Shown here: piece after piece, positions 35,745 to 47,399 of the stretch
How the letters are laid out: every line of letters starts with the position of its first letter
Numbering within the stretch: position 1 is the first letter of the stretch
From: Sanderia malayensis
Lineage: Eukaryota > Cnidaria > Scyphozoa > Semaeostomeae > Pelagiidae
Assembly: GCA_013076295.1 (NCBI GenBank)
Contig: RQOL01000929.1
Span: forward strand, 1-64,000
DNA: 64,000 bases
Reading direction: 5' to 3'
The notes under the pieces: model-generated
The model's input: only the letters and a program-made list of their open reading frames with translations
Told to the model about the DNA's origin: nothing
The model's database searches: none
Position numbers and translations under genes: made by a program

Positions 35745-38700
35745 TAAAAAGAGCTTCTGCTCCATCGTCATATAACAACAAATAGTTTCGTTCACCATGA
35801 AACTTTCTGTCAAATGCTGACCATTTTGCGATGGCTCGCTCACGTATATTATGATAGGTTGCAGACTTTGGTGCATTAATAGGTAAGCGCTTCCCACGTA
35901 TTGTTTCCAGCTCATTTCCATCCAGTTTTTTAAGCCCAATAGTGATTGTTACCTCTTCATTGGTGCCCTTCAACTTCTGCGTTTTCTTTGGACGAATTTC
36001 ACTTCCTCAACTCTCTGAAGACTTTGTCTTTACAAAACTTTCAAAAGACATTATCTTCTTTTGAATGGTAGGCCTTAACAAACTGAGAGCTTTCTCTGAA
36101 TCATCATGGGTACTGGTGGATGTTGATGGAGTACTTTTGGAATCATTTGAGTCCGGAACCCAATCAGGGGGACCATATATCGACTGGTCTGCATTGCAAT
36201 TGCAAGAAAATCTTACTTTTTTTCGCACTTTAACAGAGCACATTACGAACACACAACCTGCAAGAAGCCTGTTATTGTCCTGCAATGACATGGCAATTCA
36301 AATAATTGTTCATTAGAGGAGGTAAACTGTAAATCATCAAAACTTTGTTCATTTGAGGAGGTAAAGTTTGTTATCTAGTGGCAATTCGAGTCACTTTTAA
36401 CATACATGCAAACTCCTCTTCTAGGGTGTTTATTTATAAAGATCTTATAACCATCCATCTGGAGCTCAGAAACTGTAGCTTCATAATTGCAATATTTGGG
36501 TAATGCTCCAGCGATAGAAATAATATCAGGAATGTCTTATCTTATCAAAGTCTCTAATTAATTGGCCTTATTCATCAGAGAGTCAGTGTTAAAAAACATT
36601 GTAAACCTTGAGTTCTTAGTGCCAAAATTGTTATGTTTGTTTTTTTATTGTTCAAAAGGGTAGCATATGTACGTCCCTCATTTAATACAGATCCTGCCTC
36701 CCTCCTTTGCCACTTTCTGAGTCGAGTCTTGAACTCTGGTTGCTGTACTTGTTCCCTGGTAGGGGATTAAATTTGTCTTGGCTGAGAACTGGGTGGACTT
36801 GCTTCTTCTTTGTTTTCTTCAGTGATTTTCTCTTTATTGGTGCTCGATCGTTTGCTATGTATACCTGGCTCATTGTTGGCAGATTTTGCAAGTTTTGTGC
36901 CTCACTTCTGATTTTTCACCATACCTCAGCATCATCACTGTCACTTTTTCCGAGTCTAGTAGGTTTTTCCAATTTCCTTGATACATCAAGTAAAGGGCAT
37001 TGTAAATATCTATGATCTATCCAAGGTCTTGGTCTTTCCTTTCTTCAACCAACATCTGAAGTGCCCTTTGTGACATTGAAAAGAAGCAGATTATCTGCTC
37101 TTCGATCTCTTTCATATATTTCTTCTAATGCTAATTGAACAACATCATTGGGTGGATAGGAGACAGACTTCGCAAATTCCTCAAACTCCTCCTTCATCAT
37201 ATACTTCTGAAATTTACGGTGTGCTGTATCTTCCAAAGTGTCAATTATTTCTTCCAATTGTTTTTGCCTCATACCCTGTCCCTGTCTGAGAGGCTTCTGA
37301 GAAGTGACTTGGCTCTATGGTCACACTTTTGACAGTACCATTGGATAGAGCTGTTGTAATGTGTTGCCAAAAATTCTGTTCACAGCTGTTGTTCTGATTG
37401 GCGTTAATCCTCCATCATCATCAAAAAAGTTTTGACGCGATGTCAAAAGTTTTCAGTTCACACCATTGTGTCAAATACACAGCAAATAGCTACACCTCGT
37501 GTAATTTTTTCTTATTGCAGGTTTTGCAAAGGAAATATCAATTTTTGCAGCAAAGTGTTGTTGTTAAAGGATAAAAATCAATTTGATGTGTATCGAAATA
37601 ATATTTCAACATTATGAATGAATTTAGGACTATTTTTAATACCAGAAATTAATTATAAACATTGACACTAAACTAAACATTGCACATTTACACATATTAA
37701 TAAAGACCTATGGAATTGTTAAAAATCAGCAAAAGATTTAATGGAGTTACGATTGTTCAATGTTGTCACAATTTAATTCGGAAGAAAAACTAAAATTTCT
37801 CCTTACGTTAATGTCACCCCTTTGATTACCCTACACAGGAGGTATGCTAGTAAGTCGAAAGTCGAAAGTCAAAATCAGCTATTTGCTGACTGTTGGGGAA
37901 TGTTGGTATCTATGGCCAAGTGACAAATCTCTTTGCTAACTTTGTAGGGGCTTCTCCCGAAAATGGCATGATCTTCATTGCGGAATTGTTGGTCGACAAG
38001 TTCCTTGATTTCTTCAATTAACTTCTCCAGTTCCTTCATCTGAACATTTAGATGTTTTTGAACAATCAAATATGCCACATCATTGTTCTTTGTCATGAAT
38101 TCGATTGGTGCACCTCCAAGGGTGGCCTCGGTTTGTTTATGGTGTAGTGTGTAGTCTTCCATCTCATCAGCCTAAGGATAGAACAAATCGTAAACATAGT
38201 AATAGATATACGTGACTTCTAAAAGACAACTACCAAGGAGAGGCAAATGTGATGTGCAAACTATACATAACTTGTGTTTCTTAAACCATTGGTAGAATGC
38301 TTCACTTGTTTTCAATTTCGAGCCAGTTTCTCTGGCATAATCAACAAAGCCAGCATACTTGACATCTCCATCTTGCTTTCCAAAAATATCTGCAATAAAC
38401 TCAAGCTTTCAGGTCTTTTGTAAACCCTCGCCTAGTCATCCCCTGCTCAAGGTTGTCTTTAAAGTGAATAAAGCATAGGAGAAATGTTGCATTTCTTAAC
38501 TTACGCTTGAGTCTACCTATAATTGCTCTTTCCTCATCTGTACAACATGCAAGGACACCTTCAAGAGCTGAATTAGCCAATGTCATAGCGTAGGAGAATG
38601 TTGAATACGTTCGCCAGATTTTGCTTTGGTGTACCATTAATGGCAGTAATACAGGCAGCTTTCCCTTATTACATTTTGTCAAGCGCAATTTGGTACATGT

Positions 38701-38779
38701 GGTAATTGTCAAACTCAAACTTTGCTTGAAAATATTGAAAGTTGGATCTATTCCCAAAACTGTCATGGGGCCAGAGTCA
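35745..38779 (-). pseudogene. MULE-like transposase-type gene, 3' part
   Basis: Minus-strand open pieces in transcript order: 38,766-38,401, a MULE-type RNase H-like core (TVLGIDPTFNIFKQ with the first Asp, PLMVHQSKIWRTYSTFSYAM, LACCTDEERAIIGRLKRKLR with the second acidic site, TFLLCFIHFKDNLEQ); 38,162-37,875 (DYTLHHKQTEATLGGAPIEF, TKNNDVAYLIVQKHL); about 37,420-37,045 (SNGTVKSVTIEPSHFSEASQ, VSYPPNDVVQLALEEIYERD); 36,891-36,682 (Lys/Arg-rich); 36,291-36,007; 35,973-35,745. Some gaps may be introns with GT/AG borders not fixed. The 5' end is cut by the CACTA insertion at 38,780, and upstream sequence resumes at 46,129. A frameshift lies just before the first Asp. The 3' end is broken by Helitron D. 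Family call from motif pattern; probably dead. Confidence 0.6.
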
Positions 38780-38782
38780 GCT
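38780..38782 (+). repeat. CACTA target duplication, left (GCT)
   Basis: GCT directly before CACAG of the element; the same three bases follow CTGTG at the right end (46,126-46,128). CACTA/EnSpm elements make 3-bp duplications. Confidence 0.8.
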
Positions 38783-38814
38783 CACAGGTAAAAACCCCGA
38801 GCAATCATACGCCT

Positions 38815-39115
38815 GTGTAATGCGACGCATGGTAGAATACCACGTAATATTACACACAATGTAGTATTACACGATGTGTGTAATACGATGGATCGAGTAA
38901 TCAGACGTGATATTACATGTGAGTTGTAATACGACGTGTAATGATCCAATGACTTGACCGTGTAATACAACGGTACGAGTAATACCACATCTGTGTAATA
39001 CGACGGATGGAGTAATCTTACGCCAGTGTAATACGATGGATTGAGTAATCAGACGAGATATTACATGTGAGTTGTAATACGACGTGTAATAATCTAATGA
39101 CCTGACCGTGTAATA
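38815..39115. repeat. Left subterminal repeat array of CACTA
   Basis: About 15 copies of a 10-12 bp motif (TGTAATACGACG and inverted GTATTACAC variants), plus a longer internal duplication of CGAGTAATCAGACGTGATAT to GACCGTGTAATAC (38,894-38,968 and 39,040-39,114). Such arrays bind the element transposase in plant CACTA elements. Confidence 0.85.
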
Positions 39116-39467
39116 CGGCTGGCCGAAGGATACCCGGAATACCAGGAATAGTAGATGTGAAAAAAGTTCTACAGAAACAATCTTGATATTGAGAACACCA
39201 ATAGTAAGACAACATTTAGAATTGCATTGTTATGTTCCATACCAAATTTAACGAACACGTCGAATTTTATAAAATATAGATTAGTATTGAAACAAATTAA
39301 ATAATAAATATAGTTGACAGCAATAGCATATGAAACGGAACGTTTTAATTATTGTTACTGGATTGTTGCTCATATGAAACAGAACGTTTTAATTATTGTT
39401 ACTTAATTAAAGTTTGTTCAAGTATTTAGTTCGCAAGCAAGCATTTTTTTCTCGTGGTTGCAAAATG

Positions 39468-42400
39468 CTACCCTCTTGACAAGCCTGTGGACACTGACAA
39501 AGTCAAATGTCCTGCTGCAGTACCGTGATGTTTTGACGCTGTGCAGTCGTGATTTGAGTTTAACACTGACTCTGCTACTGTCTGGTTTGTACCAGGAACA
39601 ATATGCGAAAGGCAATCCTTTTCTTTCATCGCACCACTGTCTTCATCTTTGATTAGTGCATCAACTTTGAAGAAATACTCTACTTTGCAAAAATATGGCT
39701 CAGGTACCTCACTTTCATTGACAGCACAGTAGACCTTGCAAAAGGAAGAAAGATCAGATCGGCTCATGCATGAGCTGAGGTGTAATCCATTCACATGACA
39801 CCGTCCATACTTATTAAAGCTGGGGGACACATAGCTCATTCGCCCACCAAATATATCTTGCAAGTGTTCGCAGATCAATTTATGTAAGTCGTCTGACATG
39901 TATTTGTCCGTTCTTTGTGGTGGCAGAAGAACTGTAGGGCAAAATTGAAATGGGGATGACAACATTTCAACCTGATGTTGCTTTACAAACGCATCATTCA
40001 ATGACTGTCCTGGTCTGGCAAAAATTCTTCAACTTTAATGCGTTGTATCTGTCTTCCATGGTTGTTGGCTAAATTCTTCTCCTCTGCTTCCTCGGAGCTA
40101 ATCAAACGGAACAAACTTTTCCATGTGTGGCCCATATTTACTTTATCCAAAGCAACACCGTTGTTGGAAATTTCCATTATCGAAAATTTTTACTGCTGTA
40201 TAAATTTTGAAAAGCATTCCTTTTCAATACATCTACCACTGGTAGGAACACCAGACAGTATACCATTCATCCGTTCAAATGCAAAGCACCAGAACGTGTG
40301 GCAAGGTCTGTAGTCGTTTATGGTATCTGCCAGGTGTAGTGACATGTGGTTATTGATGGACATTTGCCATTTTCCATAAAGTTCACCAAATAATATGTGA
40401 TGTTGCTGCTGCTTTCTTTTTTATTCACCAGATGCTTGGAACAAATTTCAACAACTTCACACAGCAGTACAAGGCATCTGTAATTTTTTGCAGGCAATAG
40501 TTCAAAGAAACATGCCCTTGCGTACACATTGGCAAAGATTTGCCACTGTTGGGCAGTAAAACTATCTAATGTTACTTGCTCTAAGATGTTCGTCGGCAAC
40601 CTACCACAATCAGACGGTAACGCAGTGCTTTTCAGCCGTGATTTCAATTTATTATGATCCAATTTGGGATGAAATATGGTTTCTTGTTGCTATGAGCAGG
40701 CAATATACCATTTTGAAGATAAAGGTTGCTGCTGCATTCGTCATGTTGAAACGTGCTTGCCACCAGAGAAAAAGCTTTACAAACCATCAAACTATGTTGT
40801 ATTCTTCCATCAATTCATCATTTGGTGTCATCTCATCATCCACATCTGGCAAAGCGTCATTAGTGAAATTTGTTTCTGTAGTTGACAAATAATACTTATA
40901 TAAGAGTGGGTCAGATTTTATTACAAGGGTTGCTGCTTGTTGCATAATTTGTGTTATTAATAAGATAACGAGGATGTGCGTGTCTTTGCTTGAGAATTGT
41001 AAGCAAAAAATATTCGTATGCATTGTGTGATAACTATGATCTAACTGAACTAATCCATCCATGTACACAAAACTGGTAATCAAAATAGAATCGCGTGCTA
41101 ACATTACGGGAAAGAAAATGATAAGGTTTTCGTAAGAGGTTATATAGGGCCATGATGGGTCAGCGAGGAAGGACGTTAGTATAAAGGTGGCAGTATTTAC
41201 ATTACGAATTTCGGTGTAAGTGATTGCATACGCTATTTTTATTCCTTGCAAAGATAATATGTTATGAAATCTCGTCTATATATATCGGTTCAAATGCAAA
41301 GGTATCATTTATTTACCTCTTGTAATCTGACCTGGGATTTCAGGTACCGTTTCACCAAGTGCTTCATTCCAAACCTCTACCTTTGAATCGGAGCTTCCAT
41401 CGTCATCGTTGTCGAACATGATTTCTCTGAACGAACTTTCTGAATCTGAAATTATGAAACAAATATTGCATTGAAGATTTAATGGAAAACTGTTTGCTAC
41501 TTTCATTGTCTTCGCTGAATAGAAATAAATTGAAGAATCTAGCATCACCATCTGTTACTGTCAGAAATTTGTCTGTTAGCAACCATAACGAGAACAGGAC
41601 AAACAATTATGTTTTCACCCTAGGCTGCTAATGACAAAACCATACCATGCTCATGCTTTTTGTCAAGGGTTCCCAAACATCATAATATATGAGGTCGTGT
41701 CAATATATGAATCGTACTCTAAGCAAAATCAATATATAGTATTCGTCAATCTGACCTGGGATTTCAGGTACCGTTTCACCAAGTGCTTCATTCCAAACCT
41801 CTACCTTTGAATCGGAGCTTCCATCGTCATCGTTGTCGAACATGATTTCTCTGAACGAACTTTCTGAATCTGAAATTATGAAACAAATATTGCATTGAAG
41901 ATTTAATGGAAAACTGTTTGCTACTTTCATTGTCTTCGCTGAATAGAAATAAATTGAAGAATCTAGCATCACCATCTGTTACTGTCAGAAATTTGTCTGT
42001 TAGCAACCATAACGAGAACAGGACAAACAATTATGTTTTCACCCTAGGCTGCTAATGACAAAACCATACCATGCTCATGCTTTTTGTCAAGGGTTCCCAA
42101 ACATCATAATATATGAGGTCGTGTCAATATATGAATCGTACTCTAAGCAAAATCAATATATAGTATTCGTCAATCTGTTTGATGGATGCAGACCTTTTAC
42201 GTACTATAACTGCTTAATAGCGATGACCTTTCTATTCCTTGCTCTTCAGGTAACACAGCTGTTACTTAGAATTAATAACCTCCTTGTTAAACCACTATGC
42301 ACAAATGCTAAGGACAATTTTGGCTAAGGAAGATTACTTACCTCCAGAGTCAGTACCATCCACCTGCATATCCAGATTTTGTAGATAGGAATCTCTTCGT

Positions 42401-42486
42401 GCACCGCTTTCATGATTGAATAAAATTGAAGGCTCTTTCACGTGACCATGCACCTTTACATGTTCGTTAGCGGTCTTCCGCAACAT
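39468..42486 (-). pseudogene. CACTA/EnSpm transposase remnant
   Basis: Transcription runs right to left. A likely first exon starts at ATG 42,486 (MLRKTANEHVKVHGHVKEPS) and ends at a GTAAGT donor near 42,344. An acidic exon (ESSFREIMFDNDDDGSSDSK) is present twice because of a 424-bp tandem duplication. A further exon covers about 40,900-40,787. The C-terminal domain (DUF4218-like) is clear: SDCGRLPTNILEQVTLDSFT, FTAQQWQIFANVYARACFFE (40,662-40,318), then in another frame TFWCFAFERMNGILSGVPTS (about 40,315-40,230), and at 40,001-39,468 a following domain (FGGRMSYVSPSFNKYGRCHV, FCKVEYFFKV). The catalytic DDE core expected between was not found, and a frameshift near 40,365 splits the C-terminal domain. 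The copy probably depends on enzyme from elsewhere. Confidence 0.7.
41324..42177. repeat. 424-bp tandem duplication
   Basis: 41,324-41,747 is repeated without visible change at 41,748-42,171, and the junction motif CAATCTG recurs at the end. Each copy carries the same acidic transposase exon, so the duplication doubles an exon. Confidence 0.95.
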
Positions 42487-42895
42487 ATATTTTGCCCACA
42501 ACACAAATTAGAAGGACACTTTAGCACTGACATTATAGTTTTCTTGATGAACTAACTTGATTTTATCGAACTCGACAGAACTTGACACAGAGCATGGTCG
42601 CATGGCAACCTGAGAAGCACGTGTTGTTGGACCCCGCTTTGATTTGTTGTTTTCTGTGCAGGGTTTATTTCTTTCTCGTGCGAAATTCATTTCAACCAAT
42701 AGGAAATTGCTTTCAGAAAAAGGTAACACTTTTTAACCAATTGAAATTTCGTATTTTGAAAAACGATTTTGAGTGAGAGCATGTGGAGATTTACCCACAC
42801 AAACGACTCACTTGTGATCATTGTCGTTGAGAAGAGTAGAATCGATTGCAAGTTCTTTACATTCAATTCCATAATGAATTCTGTGGAAACAGATC

Positions 42896-45722
42896 TTTTG
42901 TGTCAGTGACAGAAAAGGATTGAGCAGCTCGAAGAAGAAAACCGCGACCTCCGGAATACGCAAGAACAACCCAACAGCTTATGCTTGTCAACGGTAACAA
43001 TTTAAGCACTTTTCTTAAATTTAGATGTAGGCCCGCACCAGTGGCGCGCCTTTCAATGTCTGCAAGCTCAAACTCAACAATTGAGTCACATTACATGACA
43101 CAACAGAGTTTTGTTTGCATGTATAGTTATCTATTGTGGAATGAAAAGATAAAACTAATTTTTGAAGAGAAATTCTGATCAACTTTTACTAAAACGTTTA
43201 TCATCACATGATTAATCTCCTAATCTCTCTGCAGCGAATTTTCAAAAATGCTCTGAGAACGCCAAGTGACCCACTCAGTCAGCTGGTAGCCAACGTGCAA
43301 ACAATTGAGTGGTGTCAGCTGACTGAGTGTACAAAGATAGCATTTCTGGACGCGGTAAAGAAGAAGATGCAAGCATAGGGGATAAGAAGCAGTAATGTCC
43401 CGTATATATTACAACGAATGCGGGGTTATTATAATTCAATGCGTACATCTGCTAGAAATAATGCCAGTGCTGGGGCAAGGAGAAAAAGAAGAAAGCAGAA
43501 CAAGCAAAGTGTTCATATTTACGTAGGTTTTCTTGACACTTTTAGACTACATAACAGATATTTTCAAGTTCAGCTTAGGTTTACGGGATGTACTTTTCAT
43601 CAACTGCTTTAACTAATTTATTGTGCTAAGCTAAGGCTTTCATACGTTAAGAATGCTGCAATATGTCCTGTATAACAGCGCTTGAAAAATATGGCAGTGA
43701 AAGATGCGATACAGAAAGGGGAAATTGATCCAAAAAACAAAGAAGCATTGAAGCAGTTCCGTAAAGATGTCCCTATAGCGGAAACAGCATTGGAAGACAT
43801 TGAGTCACCACCCGACAGCGATGATGAGGAAGGATTGCTGTTGGCAAAAACAAAGCAACTGAATGCCTTACAGGAAGGGAGTAAGTGAAGGATGGACATC
43901 TACAGACGCATTAGAGAGTGCGTTTACGGCATGACTAGCGAGTCAAACCCAGTGGTGGATGAACTGAGTTCCACAGAAACCAGGGATGTGCTCGTGATAG
44001 ACTGGCTACAAAAGCCACACTATGTCGTGTACCTATGGGATACAATGCCACGTTTTACATCTGAGTAGGTCCCATACAAACCATAACACTTAAATAATAC
44101 AAAAACGTAACAACAATAACAGCTTGCAAATAACAAATTCAAATCGTATTGCAGATCAACAAGTCATTGCAAAGGTCACATGTTTATTTGGGGGCGTGTA
44201 GCGGTGATGATCTGAAGCAATTACTGCCTGGAAATAAATTGAAGTCAAAGGTAATTTGTATCTCTTGGCACAAATGTATTGATAACGTTTCTAAATAGAA
44301 AATGTGACAATGGGAAGAACTCTATATTTTCTTTGTTTTCACTTATAATGGTTTCTTTACTGAGCAGTTTGGTTGCATTCATGAATCACACGAAAAGGGT
44401 ATAACAATGGTCTTTCATATACAAGTTTTTTGTGCCAAGCACAACCTCTTATCTTTTATACATGATTTTTTAGAAAGAATATGCAGAGACACTGCTGCCA
44501 CTGTCGCTAGTAGAGATAAAAAAGAGAAGAGGACTACTTGTATTTTCCGAAGATCTCCGTAAACATGTACAGAACCAAGTCAAGGTAGTCATGGCCATGG
44601 GTTGGAAAACTTGTATTGTATTTTCAAACTCGTTGCAGAAAAAATTGCAATTTAAACACGGCAATAATTAACGCTGTTCTTTTTCAGTTGTCTGAATATT
44701 ACTGTCACAAATACATTGTAATACCCGTTTTGAAGACACAACCAGAATCCATGGCACAAGGAACATACTGGACTTTTGCTGTAAGTTGCAATCATTTTTT
44801 CTTGTTCAGTGCGTTCTTAAACATGTTTAATAATGTAACACATTATCTTAATTGCTTTTTAGATAGCGGTCATTCAAGAAAACAAAAAACTTATCGTTTT
44901 CCTTGACCCACTTGGACAACCCAGTGATGTGGATGTTGATAAAATGTGGTATGCAATAGACAATGTGCCACCAAACCTATTTTTTGTTGCAATTATGAAT
45001 TCTTTCAAATTTGATAAATTATGTTTTCTCACGTGCCATCTATTTTCATCTGGTATAATACTGTGCCTTTATTTCAGTTTCTATCTAGATGATATTACTG
45101 AAGTTTGTGGCACGTGGACAAAATACACAAATGACCAATATGAGGAAAGTTGCCAGGTAAAATATTCTTTTTCTGCAATATAGCCACAACAAGAAGTTTG
45201 TGTTCACTAATAGCTGTTCACATTAGAAGCTTATCCTTCACCCTTTATTACCAGCTTAATATATTTATTTCAGACCCACATACCAACAACAGACAAAATA
45301 GAGGATTGAGGAGTGTTTTCATTTTTGGTAAGCTGTTTCATGATATTTTCAACGCTCCCCTTTAAACTCTTCCTCAACTCAATGCTGTAGATACACGACA
45401 ACCTGCCAATGATTTGGTTTTATAATATTTCAGTACGCCGTAGAAGCTATTGGAAAAACTAAGCTGCCAAAAACGGTAAGAAATCTATCACATAAGCTTA
45501 AGCATTAAGCATGCTTTATAACAATGTCGTAATAACTAGTGCTTTTAGCAGTACATGAAGTTGTATACAATTTAATCCTAGTTCAAGCTATCTTACTCCT
45601 AGATTGATGACATTGAAGATATTCGGTTGTGGATGTTGGAAAAAATAGTCAAAGGCCACGGTACAGAGGAAGAAAATAGTTTCATCAATGACGACGATAC
45701 ACAATTCGACCACCTAGAATGA
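42896..45722 (+). pseudogene. CACTA-borne gene with Ulp1-like cysteine protease domain
   Basis: Plus-strand exons with good GT/AG borders: about 42,905-42,995 (coiled coil IEQLEEENRDLRN), 43,238-43,377, 43,685-43,881 (KDAIQKGEIDPKNKEALKQF, acidic end), 43,892-44,069, 44,156-44,251, 44,475-44,586, 44,688-44,780, 44,863-44,946, 45,079-45,156, 45,274-45,327, 45,435-45,475 and 45,601-45,722 (ends QFDHLE, stop). Protease-like blocks: YIVIPVL, GTYWTFA, IAVIQENKKLIVFLDPLGQP and KIED-stop-GVFIF. In Ulp1-type enzymes these hold His (HW), Asp (DPL) and Cys (DCGVF). Here the His place is Tyr, Asp is kept, and the Cys codon is TGA (45,309-45,311). The protein as read would be inactive and truncated. Ulp-like proteases carried by transposons are known, so the family call is reasonable but motif-based. 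Confidence 0.55.
43892..44069 (+). CDS. Small ORF or exon in CACTA, 59 codons
   Basis: ATG to TAG: starts MDIYRRIRECVYGMTSESNP and has VLVIDWLQKPHYVVYLWDTM. It follows a GTAAGT donor by a few bases. It is either a separate short ORF or an exon of the protease gene with intron retention. Not recognised. Confidence 0.35.
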
Positions 45723-45914
45723 TTGTAGTTTTTAACAGATTTTTTAGTTTCTTTTCAGTAGTAACAGTAAACTTCAATGACTTCCAGAAGTTATTATTTT
45801 CTTAAATTTGAACAAAAATATGGTTCACGCAAATCAGAAATGTCTTTCTCAATTGCTTTCCTTCACAGAGGATTAATTTATCATATTAAGACAATTGCGC
45901 AGTAACAATACCGA

Positions 45915-46110
45915 GTGATTACATGAGCCGTCGTATTACACGAGCCATTACACGGTGTGTGCTATTACACATCACATTACACAGTGTGTGCTATTACACG
46001 TCAGATTCTTAGATTTGACGAATCAAACGTTGTATTGCACGTAGCGTCGTATTACATGAAATGTGATATTACACCGCAAATTTCACGTCAATTTCACATC
46101 ATATTACTCA
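45915..46110. repeat. Right subterminal repeat array of CACTA
   Basis: Motifs of the same set as on the left (CGTATTACACGAGCC, GCTATTACACATCACATTAC, GATATTACACC), mostly in inverted orientation relative to the left array. Confidence 0.85.
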
Positions 46111-46125
46111 GCGTTTTTACCTGTG

Positions 46126-46128
46126 GCT
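46126..46128 (+). repeat. CACTA target duplication, right (GCT)
   Basis: Matches the left GCT at 38,780-38,782, directly after CTGTG of the terminal repeat. Confidence 0.8.
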
Positions 46129-47376
46129 GGCTTAATGTGTCTAGTTGCCAATTGGAGGCAAGGAAAACAAAAAGTTCAGGATGAATGTGACATTCGCAGA
46201 TAAAACGTGATTCCTTCTAGACTTCCTGGTCTCTCTTGGTTCTATCCAGTAACACCCATAGTTTGTCATTTGCCCTTTCGGATGTGTTGCTCATTTTCAG
46301 AGCTTGCTTGCTGTTCTAGAAGTCCTTAGGTCCTCTAGGCAGCTCCCCCAAACTTCTCACAGAGACTATGTCTCCATGTGAGCATCACACTGTGTCCATT
46401 TTTTCCGAGCATCAGAATCATCTTTGGCGGCAAGGTTTTTAATATTGCTACAAACACTTGGCTGCTGCCTTGGCTCCTCCGTGTATGCATTGTTAATTCT
46501 CCTGCTGTTTCCCTGGGGCAATGACACTCGCACTTCGTGCTCTTCATATCGGAATAGATATTGCAGCAAAATTTTTCTTGCCTTTCGAATCTGCAACAAA
46601 AATCAATAACAACAAAATGAAATTCACTCATTAAAATGCTTCTGATAATCGGGACATAGATTGATTTCGAATTATAACCCACCATAAAGAGAATAAAAAA
46701 ATTTTCATCACTCCTACAGGTCATCACTAGTGGCATGAACTATATAATCAACTACTCTTGTCACCCTCACTTTTGTACCAGTAGACCTACTACCTTTCAC
46801 TGCATAAGTATGTGTCAGTGTTCCTTTGTGTATCCAGGCACCCATATCATCACACGTTCCTACTTGGCTTGCATCTAAGACATCTCCTTTAAGCAGAGAT
46901 GTAACATTGTGACCAGCATTGACTGGCGGTGCTGTGCACACGTCAAGTTCCGCTGTTCTTCTATCTATGTGCTTTGCATTCAAGACAAGCATAGAGTTTA
47001 TTTGAATGAGCTGGGACTGCCCTTCACCGAAATCTGTCAGCTTACATGACAATGGAGGATCGCCACTCTGGCATCTTTGAATGTAATCTTCACTTGTGAG
47101 TTGCATGAATCTCTTATTTCCAAGCAATACATCAGCTGACATTAAATCTCTATGTACTATACCATTGGCATGTAAGTACCTCATTCCATTAACCTTGTGG
47201 CTACTGATAACATTATTGGCCTCTTTGAAACCGCTGAATTCGTATACACTGTCAGTATTCTGCAGCAATTCTTCAGGTAAGTGGGTAGGGGCTGGATCGC
47301 CGAATGTGTTCCTTGCATTAATGCAAATTATCATATGTGTTAAACTTCCTCTTCTGATTTCCTTGTTCACTTGCAT
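46129..47376 (-). pseudogene. Kinase-like segment and 5' part of the MULE-like gene
   Basis: The ORF at 47,376-46,714 has protein-kinase signatures: MRYLHANGIVHRDLMSADVL (catalytic loop) and PLSCKLTDFGEGQSQLIQ (DFG). In the loop the usual Lys is Met and the Asn is Asp (HRDLMSAD against HRDLKxxN), and the activation-segment/APE region is not recognisable, so it is a pseudokinase or decayed. The N-lobe is missing. Downstream, 46,609-46,366 is open (KARKILLQYLFRYEEHEVRV). Then 46,250-46,129 reads ECHIHPELFVFLASNWQLDT, the block that normally precedes the first Asp of MULE-like transposases, and runs straight into the CACTA insertion. Whether kinase and transposase parts form one protein cannot be decided here. 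Confidence 0.55.
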
Positions 47377-47399
47377 ATGATTGAGCTCGAAGGTGAGAC

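Larger units (their letters stand above)
38783..46125. mobile_element. Complete CACTA/EnSpm transposon, 7,343 bp
   Basis: The left end CACAGGTAAAAACCCCGAG and the right end read in reverse, CACAGGTAAAAACGCTGAG, are terminal inverted repeats starting with the CACxG typical of the superfamily; GCT is duplicated on both flanks. Subterminal arrays with TGTAATACGACG-like motifs in both orientations lie at 38,815-39,115 and 45,915-46,110. Inside are a minus-strand transposase remnant with C-terminal EnSpm domains and a plus-strand spliced gene with a Ulp1-like protease. The element interrupts the MULE-like coding sequence. Confidence 0.88.

Noticed and set aside
40787..41251. 154-codon minus-strand frame as a separate membrane protein
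   Set aside because: Only its last part looks coding and continues the CACTA transposase; the hydrophobic first half looks like intron read-through.
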